Shown here piece after piece: positions 37,670 to 48,950 of a stretch of DNA of 64,000 nucleotides (the first letter of the stretch is position 1; each line of letters begins with the position of its first letter). The position numbers and the translations under genes are program-made. Source of the DNA: Paralichthys olivaceus. Its lineage: Eukaryota > Chordata > Actinopteri > Pleuronectiformes > Paralichthyidae. Under the pieces are notes generated by a model that searched no databases, had not been told where the DNA came from, and saw nothing but the letters and a program-made list of their open reading frames with translations. Location: contig NC_091108.1 in assembly GCF_024713975.1 (NCBI RefSeq), positions 3,711,001 to 3,775,000 of the forward strand. Reading direction: 5' to 3'.

Positions 37670-40600
37670 GTGAGTGAACTCCAGAAGTTCTTCTTCTCCT
37701 CACGAGCTGCTCGAGCTTTAACAACATCTTCTTCTCTGACAGGATCGATACGATGATCTGGATCTGGAGTGTGATGGAGGAGGTGTTGCTGTGAGTAACT
37801 AGTATTATATACTGTAATACCATGGATATTAATACTTCACTGTTTGTGTTGTGAGGGGGTTTGTAGTTTTAATACTCTAATGTCATGAATATTAATACTT
37901 TAACTTCTGTTTTGTTGTGAGGGGGTTTGTAGTTTTAATACTGTACTGTCATGAATATTAATACTTTAATACTCTAATGTCATGGATATTAATACTTCAC
38001 TGTTTGTGTTGTGATGGGGTTTGTAGTTTTAATACTGTACTGTCATGAATATTAATACTTTAATACAATAATGTCATGAATATTTATACTTTAATATAAT
38101 AATGTCATGAATATTTATACTTTAATACAATAATGTCTTGAATATTAATACTTCACTGTTTGTGTTGTGATGGGGTTTGTAGTTTTTAATCCTTTATGGT
38201 CATGAATATTAATACTTTAATACTCTAATGTCATGAATATTAATACTTTAACTTCTGTTTTGTTGTGATGGGGTTTGTAGTTTTAATCCTTTATGGTCAT
38301 GAATATTAATACTTTAATACTCTAATGTCATGAATATTAATACTTTAACTTCTGTTTTGTTGTGATGGGGTTTGTAGTTTTAATCCTTTATGGTCATGAA
38401 TATTAATACTTTAATACTCTAATGTCATGAATATTAATACTTTACTGTTTACGTTATGATGGGGTTTGTAGTTTTTAATCCTGTAATGTCATGAATATTA
38501 ATACTTTAATACTCTAATGTCATGAATATTAATACTTTAACTTCTGTTTTGTTGTGATGGGGTTTGTAGTTTTTTTCACCCCTATAATTAATTTAATAAC
38601 GTGTTTTTGAGTATTTGACCTCCGTCTGTGTCACTGGAAGTTTCACTATTTTTAGATGAATATTAGTTTAAATATAATGTTGTTTTTCTTCCTCTCCTTC
38701 ACTCTTCAGGAAAAAGCAGCGTTATTTGGTGGGATGTTCAAGAGATCCTCCAGATCTGCAGCTCCAGTTGTCCAGGAGCAGGTGAGTTTGTACTTTTAAT
38801 ATTTACTTTATGAGACTTAAAGCTAGAAATGAGCCACTTCACACTTTGGTTGATGAACTTTGATTTGTCAGTTGTCATATTAACTAAAGTTGATAAGAAT
38901 ATAACTTTTTATCATTTTGTGACTCTCTGTTTTATATTTTATTCTCCATTCATTTCCCGTACCAGGTGTAAGACTCATATTATCCTAATTTTAGACAGTT
39001 TTTATGAAGATATACTCAAACACAGACTCTGTTCTGACATCACAGGACAATTTATCAGCCAGCAGTGAACTTTCAAACAGCAGCGACAGCCTGACTGACA
39101 ACCACAAGGTGGGGAAATCATTTGTGTTTCATGTTTATATTCAAACCTTCTCATGTAAACTGAGGAAATTCATCACATTCTAAATCAGTGAAAGTTTATT
39201 ATTCATGTTCAGGAGAAAGGAGGCGGGTTGAAAGGAATGTTTAAGAAGACGAGCAAATCTGCCAAAGAGGCTCAACCACAGGTTGAAAAAACAAGTTGTC
39301 TTATATCATTTATTTTATTGAGTTTTGTAATTAAATGATCCTGAATGTTTACAGCAGTTTTCACACTGGATAAGATCCAGCAACACTTTTGTTGTGTCGC
39401 GTTGACAGGTCACCCTCTCGTTACAAAACCCTGAACTCTCCGGCAGTAATGACAATTTAATGGAAAACAAGTCATCGAAGGTGAGTTCAGTTTCTGCGCT
39501 GTGATATTTTACACTTTATTTATGTTTTTCTTGGAAACTAAACTTTTCTCTGCCCTGTTTCATTCTCCAGGACAAACCAGGTGTCCTGGGTGGGATCCTG
39601 AAACTACCGAACAGACCGGGACACGTCCGGAGGCCGTCACAGGTGAAACACGACCCTCACCTGGGAAACACGGTTATCGGAAGAATCCCTCGCTTGTTGA
39701 GTCGTGAGGCTGACGGATTCATTTTGTGTTTCAGGATCTTTTGGAGAGTGAACTCTCAGTCAGCGAGGGCAGTCAGTCTGAAAACACCAAGACTAAGGTG
39801 AGTCTCATCAGTGTCTTTCAGGAATGTTCATTACAACAAAAAAAAAAAACCTGTCCACTGCTTTTTAAACATCTTTACTGACAAAGCTGTGTCATGTTAC
39901 AGTTTCACACCAGAATAAAGTTCACAATCATCCCAACAGGCACCAAAATATGAAGAAATATATCATAAAACCCTTTAGAAAAAAGATAAACTAATAAATA
40001 CATAAAAACAAATTGAGTATATTACAGTAGGTGTGGTATTTGTCCTTCTTTCTCCAGAACAACATCATGTGATTCGTCCCTGACACACGTTATGGGCTCT
40101 GATGTGTTTGAATGGAACATTTGCGACGTGTGTTGTTGTTTTTGTGAGCGAGGTTAACCTGCTTTCATCAGCACTTTGAACGCCAGCTCGGGCTGATGTG
40201 TAAATCCCTGCCTGTCCCTCTGACCGCTGCAGCCAGTCGAAAAATACGGAGTTTATTTCAATTCACACAGCAAAAGTAATTTATTATGTGACGGGTTTTT
40301 TTTTCTTTCTTCAGGAGTCGGGTGGGATGTTGAGTGGGATGTTTAAGAAAAAGAAGACGCAGTCTCAGGTGAGAGTTGAGGATCTCGCTCGTCTTAAACC
40401 TGTGTTTCATCGTTAGTAGGTGAAAATAAGTGTAGACGCTTGTTTCGGTCTTTCAGGAGGATTTGACGGCACCAAGCGAAAACGACAATCTCTCTGAAAC
40501 GGGAAACACTAAGGTAAAGGTTTCTTCAAGCCTGTAAACTCTATGAACGTGTCTTCTACAGTTTGACACAAACAGGTTGTGGAAGTTTGTGTGTCAGGTA

Positions 40601-43600
40601 GAGAGACTGAAACCTGCACGGAAACCAGAGGAATGCTCCTCCGTGGGAAAATGTTCTTTAACTGCAGTCTTAATATTATTTCTATTTTTTTCCAGGATTT
40701 CGGTGGAGTGTTCAGTGGAATATTTAAAAAACCCCCAAAGGCAAAGACACGGTCTCAGGTGAGAGTTGTTTATCTCACTCGTCTTACTTGAACCTGTGTT
40801 ACATTACTAGTTGATGATAATAATATGGACGCTTGTTTCTGACCTTCAGGAGGATTTGACGGCTCCCGGCGAGCTCTCGGGCAGCAGCGACAATCTGTCT
40901 ACAACTAAGGTGAAGTTTCTTTAAGCCTGTAAACTCTGTGAACTTGTCTTGTCTTTAGCTGTGGTGTAAATATCGTTTTTATTTCTCCAGGAATCAGGAG
41001 GAATGTTCAGTGGAATATTTAAAAAATCTCCAAAGCCGTTCGGATCGAGGACTCAGTCTCAGGTGAGATTTCTGTCTATCGTCGTCTTATTTAAAAAAAT
41101 GTACATCACTAGTAGATGATAATAATAGTAGATGCTTGTTTCTGTCCTTCAGGAGGATTTGACGGCTCCCGGCGAGCTCTCGGGCAGCAGCGACAATCTC
41201 TCTGCAACTGGAAACACTAAGGTGAGTTTTCTTCAAGCCTGTAAACTCTGTGAACTTGTCTTGTCTTTAGCTGTAGTGTAAATATCATTTTTATTTCTCC
41301 AGGAGTCAGGAGGGATGTTCAGTGGAATATTTAAAAAATCTCCAAAGCCTTTCGGAGCGAGGACTCAGTCTCAAGTGAGAGTTGTGTGTCTCGCTTGTCT
41401 CACATTTGCCCGTGTGACATTATTTGGAGATGATAAATTCATTTGTTGACATTTCTTTGTCACCCTCAGGACGACTTGTCAGAACCCGGCGAGCTCTCAG
41501 GCAGCAACGACAATCTCTCTGAGAACAGCACGAAGGTGACGTTTGTTAAAAGGCTGTATCCTAACAACTCCAACCGTAACCGAAAATAACTTCATGTTGA
41601 ATTTTGTTTTCTCAGGAGAAAGGAGGAATTCTGAATAGCATGTTCAAAAAGAAAGGTGCCAAGTCTCAGGTAAGAGGAACGTTTTAAGGTTCTAATTAAC
41701 TTTGTGTTCTCAACACTGAGCCACTGATTACATGATTTTCCATTTCTTTTCTTTTTTTGTTTTCACATTATGAAAGTTATAGTATTTCACTGTTTGCAGG
41801 ATAATTTGTCTCTGGAGGTGGAACTCTTTGCCAGCAGTGACAGTCTGTCAGAGAAGTCTTCGAAGGTGAGGGAGGACGCTCGCTTGTTTGTTAACAACAA
41901 TGTTTTTCATGAAGATGTCGGTTTGAGACTTTAAAGAGCTTTGTCTTCTCCGTCAGAGTGGAGCCAAGAACCTGAAGAATCCTTTCACCTCCTCGTCTCA
42001 GGTCGGTTTTCTCCCTTCAGGCTAAGTATCCCTCCAGGAAGTTGTTCATGCTGTCGATTGTTGAAACGCTGATAAAACGTTTTGTTTCATATCAGGACAA
42101 AGAAAAAACTGAACGCTCAGGAGAATCGAATGAGAGTAGCTCCTCCACAGAGAAACCCAAAGTGAAACAGGTTGGTTACTGAATCTCTTCTCTGCTGCTT
42201 CAACAGCTCGGACTGTGCTGAGACTCGATGCTGTGAACACTAACCGGCTCCAAGAGTTTTTTTTTTAATGTTTAAATTCTGCTGTAGATCAGGATCAGAG
42301 CTGTAAACTGTTTCTTTAAGTGGAGAAGAAAAGTGTCTTTGTCCTGTTTCAGAGCGGTTTGACTGCGATGATGAAGAACACGTTCAACGCCGACAAACGG
42401 GTAAGATGCTGTTTCATCTCGTGACACGGAAGTTATGAAGCTGAATATAGTTTTATCAGAACAACGATCATCTCCGTCCACAGGAGAAGAACTCTGACAC
42501 TGATGATGAGGAGACCTCAGAGAATGACGAGAACCAGCCCGGCCACAAACAGGTCCGTCAGGTTTTTAAATGTTCATTTGCCTGAGGTTTTTGTTGCCTT
42601 TCATGTATTTGATCACGATTTGTTTTCTCTCATTCAGAATAAATTTGCTGAGGCGATGACAAAGCTGAATCCATTTCGATCTGCAGCCAAAGTAAGGGGG
42701 GGGGGGGGTTTAGATTGTGATGTTTTTATAGTGCTCAAGAATTAAGGAACATAACTATAGATGGATGTGATTCAAGAACTTTTTGTCGATATACTTTCAT
42801 ATTTAATATTTTATCTCATGCAGAAAGACACTGAAGACACAGAGACGCTCAAAGAGAACGAGAAACCAGTGGAAGAGAAGTCGAAACCGGTCAGTCGACA
42901 TATTGTATCAGCAATGAGTCATCGTGACCACAAACACACACACACTCGTTCGTGCTTCTATCTTAGTGAGGACACTCATTGACCTAACGCATTGCCCAGA
43001 CTCTAACCATCCAAACTAAATCATATAAGTGAGGTCTGGTCAAAATGTCCTCACTTTGTAAGGTCTTTGCTTAAAATGGTCCTCACAAAGGTACAAGTAC
43101 AGGAGCACACACACACACTTACTTTGTGCCCCCCCCCCCTTCCTCCTGCACAACACACTGTGTGTGTGTGTGTGTGTGTGTGTCTCCTTGTCAAGGTCAA
43201 AAGCAACATGATCCAGCGAGAAACAACAGAAAAGAGTGAAACACCAGCGGTCCCACCCAAACCAACTGCAGAGATTTGCATTCAGAGGGAACATACTGTA
43301 ACTGCTGCTCGGTGACCCGTGGCTCATGTGAAGCGTCTCCTCTGACTTCTCCTCTGACTGTCTCTGGCACTTTGTGTTGCAGGAAATGAAAAGGATATCC
43401 ACACACGATAAAGTGAATCCACGAGGGACCGAGGATAATCAGGTTCAGTTTGCATTTCCCACATTTACAAAATGTGCAGGAGTCCTGTAAATGTTTGTTG
43501 TCTGGTACATTTAAAGATATTTGTGAGAATGAGAATTAGATTGGTTGAATAACAATAACAAGTGGTTAAAGTTTTGTTTTTTTTAACACTGAGTATTGTT

Positions 43601-46600
43601 TTGTTCTCCGAAGGATAAAATGGAAATGATCTCCCGACAGAAAAAAGACACGGCTGCGGAGACTCCTGTCGTTCCTGTCAGACCATCAGAAGAGGTGGAG
43701 TAAACCTTCAGCGTAGACGGATCGTTGACTGTTTGTGTGTGTGGTCGGAGTTCATGTGTGTCCGTGTGAATCGATGCTGGAGTGTTTACCTGAACTGTTC
43801 TGCTTTGATTACAGGAGATGAAAAGAAGAGTGAGACTAAAGCCCAGGAGCAACCATCAGGTGCTGCTCTTCACTATCGTCACACAATGTGCATTGATAAG
43901 ATGCACTCACACATTTCAACGCATGCTTGTGCAATACACTGAAAATGAATCATTTATCAAATAAGTTGCTTACTTTGCTGCAGAGCCACTCCGATGATGA
44001 AGGTCTCAAACCAGACGAGTCTGCTGAGTCCAAAGACGGAGACGAGGTGAATCCTCCGGAGAGTAAAACAGTAAGTTTATCTCTTCACTCGTCGCTGTGG
44101 GACCGTTTGTCTTAACCTCGTAAAGTTTTGTTTGCCTGTTTATTTGTGATGTTGAAAAATCCTCATCCGCTGCTACATACAGGTGAAAACAAACATGGAG
44201 TATTTAACCACACGTGTTCTGCCGTGATTTAATCGTTCTACTTCCTGCTTCCTCATCATCAGTTCTCTCATGCAAACCATATGTGTTACTTATAGACTGG
44301 AGACACAGGAGCCTCCACCTGAACTTAGAAAAGTCGGACTGTTGACTGTATTTGATTGTTAATTAATCTTTTAGTGATAAGAGCTGATAGCGGTGAGATC
44401 AAGGATCCGAGCCTAGATACAGTTGCTCCAGTCCAATGTAATGATGAATGAAATGTAGTTGTTTGTCCTCATGTCCTCTAACGGTTTTTCAGACCAAGGT
44501 GAAAAAGCACAAGCACCACAACCCGTTTATGTCTCGTGCTGCATCAAAGGTACGTGGCACTGTTTTGTTCCATATTTGATTCGTCAACTTCTCACAGTTT
44601 TTTAACAAAAGCTTAAAAAGTCAACTTTATTTTAAAGATTTATTCTAGGTTATTTGTTTATGGTTTGTTTTAGGCTGCGTCTGATGACGAAGGACTGAAA
44701 GAAGAAGATGAATCTTCATCCAAAGAGGAAAAGAACGACGAGGAGGTCAAGGAGAGAAAAGAGGAGGTCAGTCAATGACATTCATTAGGATCCTTGTTAT
44801 TTCAGCTAAAAGAATATTTTATAATTTGACCTGAAGTAATGCTGCTTTTTCTTTTTTTTTTCTTTTAGACCAAAGTCAAGAAACCTAAGCGTCACAATCC
44901 CTTCATGCCACGGGTCAAGGTAAATCTCAAACACGGGACTTGTCCTAACTTGTCTCCTCCCTTGACGACAGTTCCTGTTTGTGTTAACACTGTCAACGTC
45001 TTTTGTAACACGGCAAACAACAGAGAACCAGGTCAAATCACTGGAGAGGAATTTACTGTCAGAGCGGCAGAAGAGATCTAAAGGATGAAATCTTATCGTT
45101 TAAACTAAACCTGTTTTTTATGTCACTTTTAATTTGCAAACGCTGGTCAGATGAGAAGTGGGAACATATAACAACCTCATCAGCACTTTTTAATTCTTAA
45201 AAAAAGAAAAATCCTCATTATTCTCATTTGAAATGTGATGACGGAGCTGGAGAACGCTGTCGGACACGTCTCACGTCCAATTAGGTTTTGATTTCATGAC
45301 CATGAACATAATCTTTATCGTCATCAAATCATCAATGAGCCTTTGTGACCTGAATGGAAGCATCTGTCTCTCTTCCTGATTACTCCCCGATCCCTCGTCT
45401 TGTCATGTTGTCAAGGTTACAGTTACAGTAACACAGCCCGAAGTGGAAACACATGCTGTTACTGGGTCATCGATATTTTACCCAGAGTTTTATAACTGGA
45501 TTCTTTTGGTTTAACTGTGTGTTTTAACTGTGTGTTTGTCTTTATCTGTTTCAGGCCAAAGTTATTCAGAGGCCTGGGCAAGACGCTGAAGAGGTAGAGA
45601 AAATAAAACCCTCGTCATTCTGTGTTTCTCTGAGTCCAGAAACGTGTATTTTGATCTTTCTTACTCTCCATTATTTATTTACTCACCTCTCTCACACACT
45701 GAGCATTTCTCTACATGCTAATTATTACTGTTTCTGTGTGACGTGTTGGAGTCTTCGTGGTTCAGGATTACAAAAGGTCTGTTTCAGTCACCTGACTCTT
45801 CGTCTCTTCTCTAAAAACAACCTCGGCCGTGCAGTTATTCACAGCGTTTGTCCCCAGGGCATCGCCTCAGCTCCCAGCAGAGATGATTATAGCCGACCTG
45901 TTGAGTTGTTGTTCTTCCCAAGCTGACATGTAACCCACCCCCCACACCTTCGCTCACAGTTTGTGCGCTGCCTCGGAAGATGAGACGAGATTAGGCTGCA
46001 ATGCGGCCAGACTTGTTTCTCTGCTTCCCTTTTCAACGCGTCCATTAAGGATTTCTTGTTCCCTACACTTCTGCAAAAAAAAAAACAGTAAAAACAAGTC
46101 AGTGTATTCAGAATCGCTTTCACTGTCACTTCCTCCTCTGAATCTGAGCTCACGCAGGACAGAAAGAGAAACAACTTATATGATTCTTAATGTTTTTCAG
46201 CCTCGTGTCTTCTGTTGTTCAGCTACTCTGCAGAGCCAGAGCTGTGATCTTGACACAGGGTTTTAGAGACTGTGTGTATATTGTTTCACATTTGTGTTAT
46301 CTGGATATTTAGACATGTTTTTCAGCTGTATGATTTCTGTGGTCTCAGAATGAAGGTGGAAACAGGTCCTTGTTCGACCAGCTGGAGGATTTACGTGTTG
46401 ACCCGTCAGAGCCTGAAACCAATCAGGTTAATATCTAAAACTAAATAAACATCACCACATTAAGATTTTAACTGATGCATGTTAATAAACATAAAAATTG
46501 CAAACCCACACAAACCCTGATGTTATCTTTCAGGATGTGGAGGATCTCATGGAGTGGTGGAACACGGTGGAGCGTAAGTGTAATCTGTAATCTGGAAGAA

Positions 46601-47925
46601 AAGTATACTTCAGTATATGATGTCCATGGGCCTCATGTTCTGGATATTTGCCTTGTAATGTGTCCAACGTGATTGGAAAACTAACGATTGTCTTATATTT
46701 ACTTCCTCAGAATGGGAGGACACGCCTGAAGTTGAAGACATGACAGAAAAAGAAGAGGCCAAGTATGTTAAAGCTCACACGTGTCTTTTGCTGCATCTCT
46801 TCTTTGACCTCTTAATGGTCACTTCACCATGTTTATCCAGTTTTGAGATTTCCACGTCTAAACTGTCTCTCACTGACCCAATCAAACCACTTCCATCCAC
46901 CTGGTTAGAAAACTTATTTTTAGATGCAGCGACTTCTTTGTGATAACTTTCAACTTTCTCTTTTCAGGGCGTTTGCTTTAACGGCTGAAAAGGTACAGAA
47001 AGGAATCCGTGTGTTCAACAAACTGTTCTCCGAGCGAGCTGAGAGTCTCTGGGAGCACGTCATCGTCCTCAACGGCATCGCCGACAGCTTGGACAAATTC
47101 AACAAGAAAACAAAGATCGCTCAAATCACCGGCGGCTCCACCAGCGCCATCGGGGGCGTCGCCACCATCGCTGGCCTCGCTCTGGCCCCGATCACCATGG
47201 GAACCTCTCTGATTGTGACGGCAGTGGGGTTGGGCGTGGCCACGGCGGGCGGTCTGACGTCAGCGGGCGCCGGCATCTCCAACCAGGTCAACAACTCCAT
47301 GGACCGCAAGAAGGTGGAGAAGATCGTGGAGGACTACCAGGAGAAGATGCTGGACTTGAACAAGTGCCTGAAATTCATCAAGCAGGGAATCGAAAACCTG
47401 CGCAAGTTCGACCTGATCAAGATGAAGAAACACGCGTACAACCGCGACTTCCCTGTGCTCAGCAGTAGTTTCTACGAGGACGGCGCCATGGCAGGAAAAG
47501 CTATCCTCATCAACGCCAATGAGATCATGCGTGTGGTTCAGATCGCCAACGTGGCCGGCAGCACGGCGGCCAGAGCGGTGCAGATCGCCAGCATGGCCAC
47601 TGGCGTTCTCACTGGACTGTTCGTAGGTATGGACATCTACTTCGTGGCCAAAGACTCCAAAGAACTCAAGAAAGGGGCCAAGTCAGAGTTCGCTGCCAAA
47701 ATCAGGGATGTGGCCACGCAACTGCACGACGGTCTGGTGGAGCTCAACTCGATACGAGAGGAGCTGCAGTCCACGACGCCAGAGGCCAACGAAGAGGACG
47801 AAAAAGCTGCTCTGGAAAATGACGAGAAGGCGAAAGAGTATAAATATGACAGTTCAGATGAAGACGAAATCGACCGCATTAAGAAAGCCATCAAAGAGGA
47901 CCTCGAAAACCGAGAGTATGTTTGA
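37667..47925 (+). CDS. ApoL-domain protein with mini-exon array, tandem copy 1
   Basis: Thirty-seven exons whose phases close to 1065 codons (1064 aa). The initiator ATG is the last codon of exon 1 (37669); exon 2 (37743-37790) encodes DRYDDLDLE. Then come eight alternating A/B mini-exon pairs (38710-41865), a linker of duplicated exon pairs with NPF and SH3-ligand motifs (41957-45593), exons 46349-46426, 46534-46573 (DLMEWWNTV) and 46711-46762, and one 958-bp exon (46968-47925) with the whole ApoL-like domain. There is no signal peptide, so an intracellular protein is expected. Human APOLs are interferon-inducible membrane-active proteins; function here is inferred. I cannot name a characterised orthologue. 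Least certain exon ends: 43196-43297 and 43383-43442. Confidence 0.82.
37815..38575. repeat. Intronic minisatellite, unit about 97 bp
   Basis: Intron 2 of ApoL-type gene 1 repeats GGGGTTTGTAGTTTTAAT and GTCATGAATATTAATACTTT. Full units at 38170-38575 are about 97 bp apart; the left part is more irregular with shorter sub-units. Confidence 0.92.
38710..41865 (+). repeat. Array of eight A/B mini-exon pairs in ApoL-type gene 1
   Basis: Type A exons: 38710-38781, 39213-39281, 39571-39642, 40315-40368, 40696-40758, 40991-41062, 41303-41374 and 41616-41669 (core GGMFSGIFKKSPKP). Type B exons: 39046-39108, 39409-39480, 39735-39797, 40457-40513, 40850-40909, 41153-41221, 41470-41535 and 41800-41865 (core ELSGSSDNLSE). 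They alternate strictly. All are 54-72 bp multiples of three, follow a CAG acceptor and most begin with a Glu or Asp codon. Type A is basic with Phe/Met/Ile at i and i+3/i+4 and a Ser/Thr-Pro-Lys end. Type B is Ser- and acid-rich. Confidence 0.9.
42964..43100. mobile_element. Dispersed fish repeat
   Basis: Intronic block beginning TTAGTGAGGACACTCATTGA and ending GGTCCTCACAAAGGT, partly inverted at its ends. It resembles a non-coding repeat that I recall from many fish introns. A CA/poly(C)/TG microsatellite follows it. Confidence 0.55.
43108..43184. repeat. CA / poly(C) / TG compound microsatellite
   Basis: CA run, then about ten C, then about 28 bp of TG, ending roughly 12 bp before the acceptor of the exon at 43196. 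Confidence 0.9.
46968..47925 (+). other. Single exon encoding the apolipoprotein-L-like domain
   Basis: The 319-residue domain starts with amphipathic helices (FNKLFSERAESLWEHV). A Gly/Ala-rich hydrophobic hairpin follows (GGVATIAGLALAPITMG, then VTAVGLGVATAGGLTSAGAG), which is the hallmark of APOL proteins, and then long helices. A second hydrophobic segment at about 47560-47650 includes SMATGVLTGLFVGMDIYFV. The tail is acidic and lysine-rich, ending ENREYV. Confidence 0.85.
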
Positions 47926-48950
47926 ACGAGCTCTATCTCGTATTTTGATAAAACAGGTTTAGATTTATCAAAGAGAAAAGTGCAGAATCTTTTCTAGACT
48001 TTATATTTTTGACCTTTTTGAGTCTCAGCCAAGTTCGTCGGTTCATATCGAGGCACTGGACTTTTTACCGACCAGTGGCAGAGGTCGCGTGTTGTTAATG
48101 ATTAGAAATACGGTGTGATGCAGTTTCATTAAGTTGTGTAGTTGAGGTGAAAGAAACCACTTTGGATCTGATGTGGGATGTTCATGGTTCGTTTGGCTCA
48201 ATGATGATAACTCATTTTAAATATTGATCGAATATAATAATATAATAATACTAAGCTTTGTTTATATCTGCTGGGCAAAATGGATTTATTTATACAAAAG
48301 AAATAGTGCCAGTCCTTTGTAAATGTAGCTGTTACTTCATTTATACGCACAGGGAGAAAAATATTTCATCTCATCGGGTTTAGAGGGATGTTAGGGGAAT
48401 AAACTAATGTTGTGTCTAATGTTATTAATGTCATTTTTTAAAATTGTGTTATATTGTGTCTTCCAACTTTACATCATTATTAAACTGCATTTTGAACAAG
48501 TGTCAAATAAAACATGCCAGCGATATTCTACTTTACGTTTTCACTCTAAATTCATTGTCATAGTTTAAATGACGATTTATAAAATGTACCAAACAGTGGA
48601 TAAACCGGCTCCAGGCCTCCAGCCACTTACTGATCTCATTTTCTGATGTATTAGATGATTGAATGGTTTCCAGGTGTAACATACATCCTCCTTAGAAAAC
48701 TGGAATGACACTGGACTGTTAGAACCAGCGACCTGCCCTGAAAACACCCAGGTCCTTTTGTTTTTTTTTTAAAGAGATTTATTTCATATTGAAGGTTCGA
48801 TGTGTCGTCTTGTACTGTTTTATATTTATTGATCTTCGGTCTTACTCTGGGTTGATCTGGTTATTTGGTGACACCTTTTATGTGCAATATACTGTAGAGC
48901 TTCATGTGCAATAAATTTAAATTGTTAATAAAAAGTCAGAAACACAATCT
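47926..48950 (+). other. 3' UTR of ApoL-type gene 1
   Basis: AT-rich, no coding frame. AATAAA signals lie at 48506-48511, 48910-48915 and 48927-48932, so alternative polyadenylation is possible. Confidence 0.65.

Larger units (their letters stand above)
41957..45593 (+). other. Linker exons with NPF and PxxPx(K/R) motifs
   Basis: Exons 41957-42001 (KNPFTSS), 42096-42170, 42353-42400, 42484-42552, 42638-42691 (KLNPFRSAAK), 42824-42889, 43196-43297 (TPAVPPKPTAE), 43383-43442 (EMKR...), 43614-43694 (TPVVPVRPSEE), 43815-43859 (EMKR...), 43984-44070 (SDDEGLK), 44493-44549 (HHNPFMSRA), 44674-44766 (SDDEGLK), 44869-44919 (RHNPFMPRV) and 45555-45593. All are phase 0. NPF binds EH domains and PxxPx(K/R) binds SH3 domains; binding here is not shown. 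Confidence 0.78.

Noticed and set aside
37815-38575. Regular repeat considered as a CRISPR-like array
   Set aside because: Units are contiguous and diverged with no unique spacers, in an intron of a vertebrate gene; it is a minisatellite.
43733-43942. Alternative frame through the exon at 43815 (reading DEKKSETKAQEQP)
   Set aside because: Phase 0 with the neighbouring exons gives EMKRRVRLK, which parallels the partner exon at 43383. The alternative frame cannot be fully excluded without cDNA.
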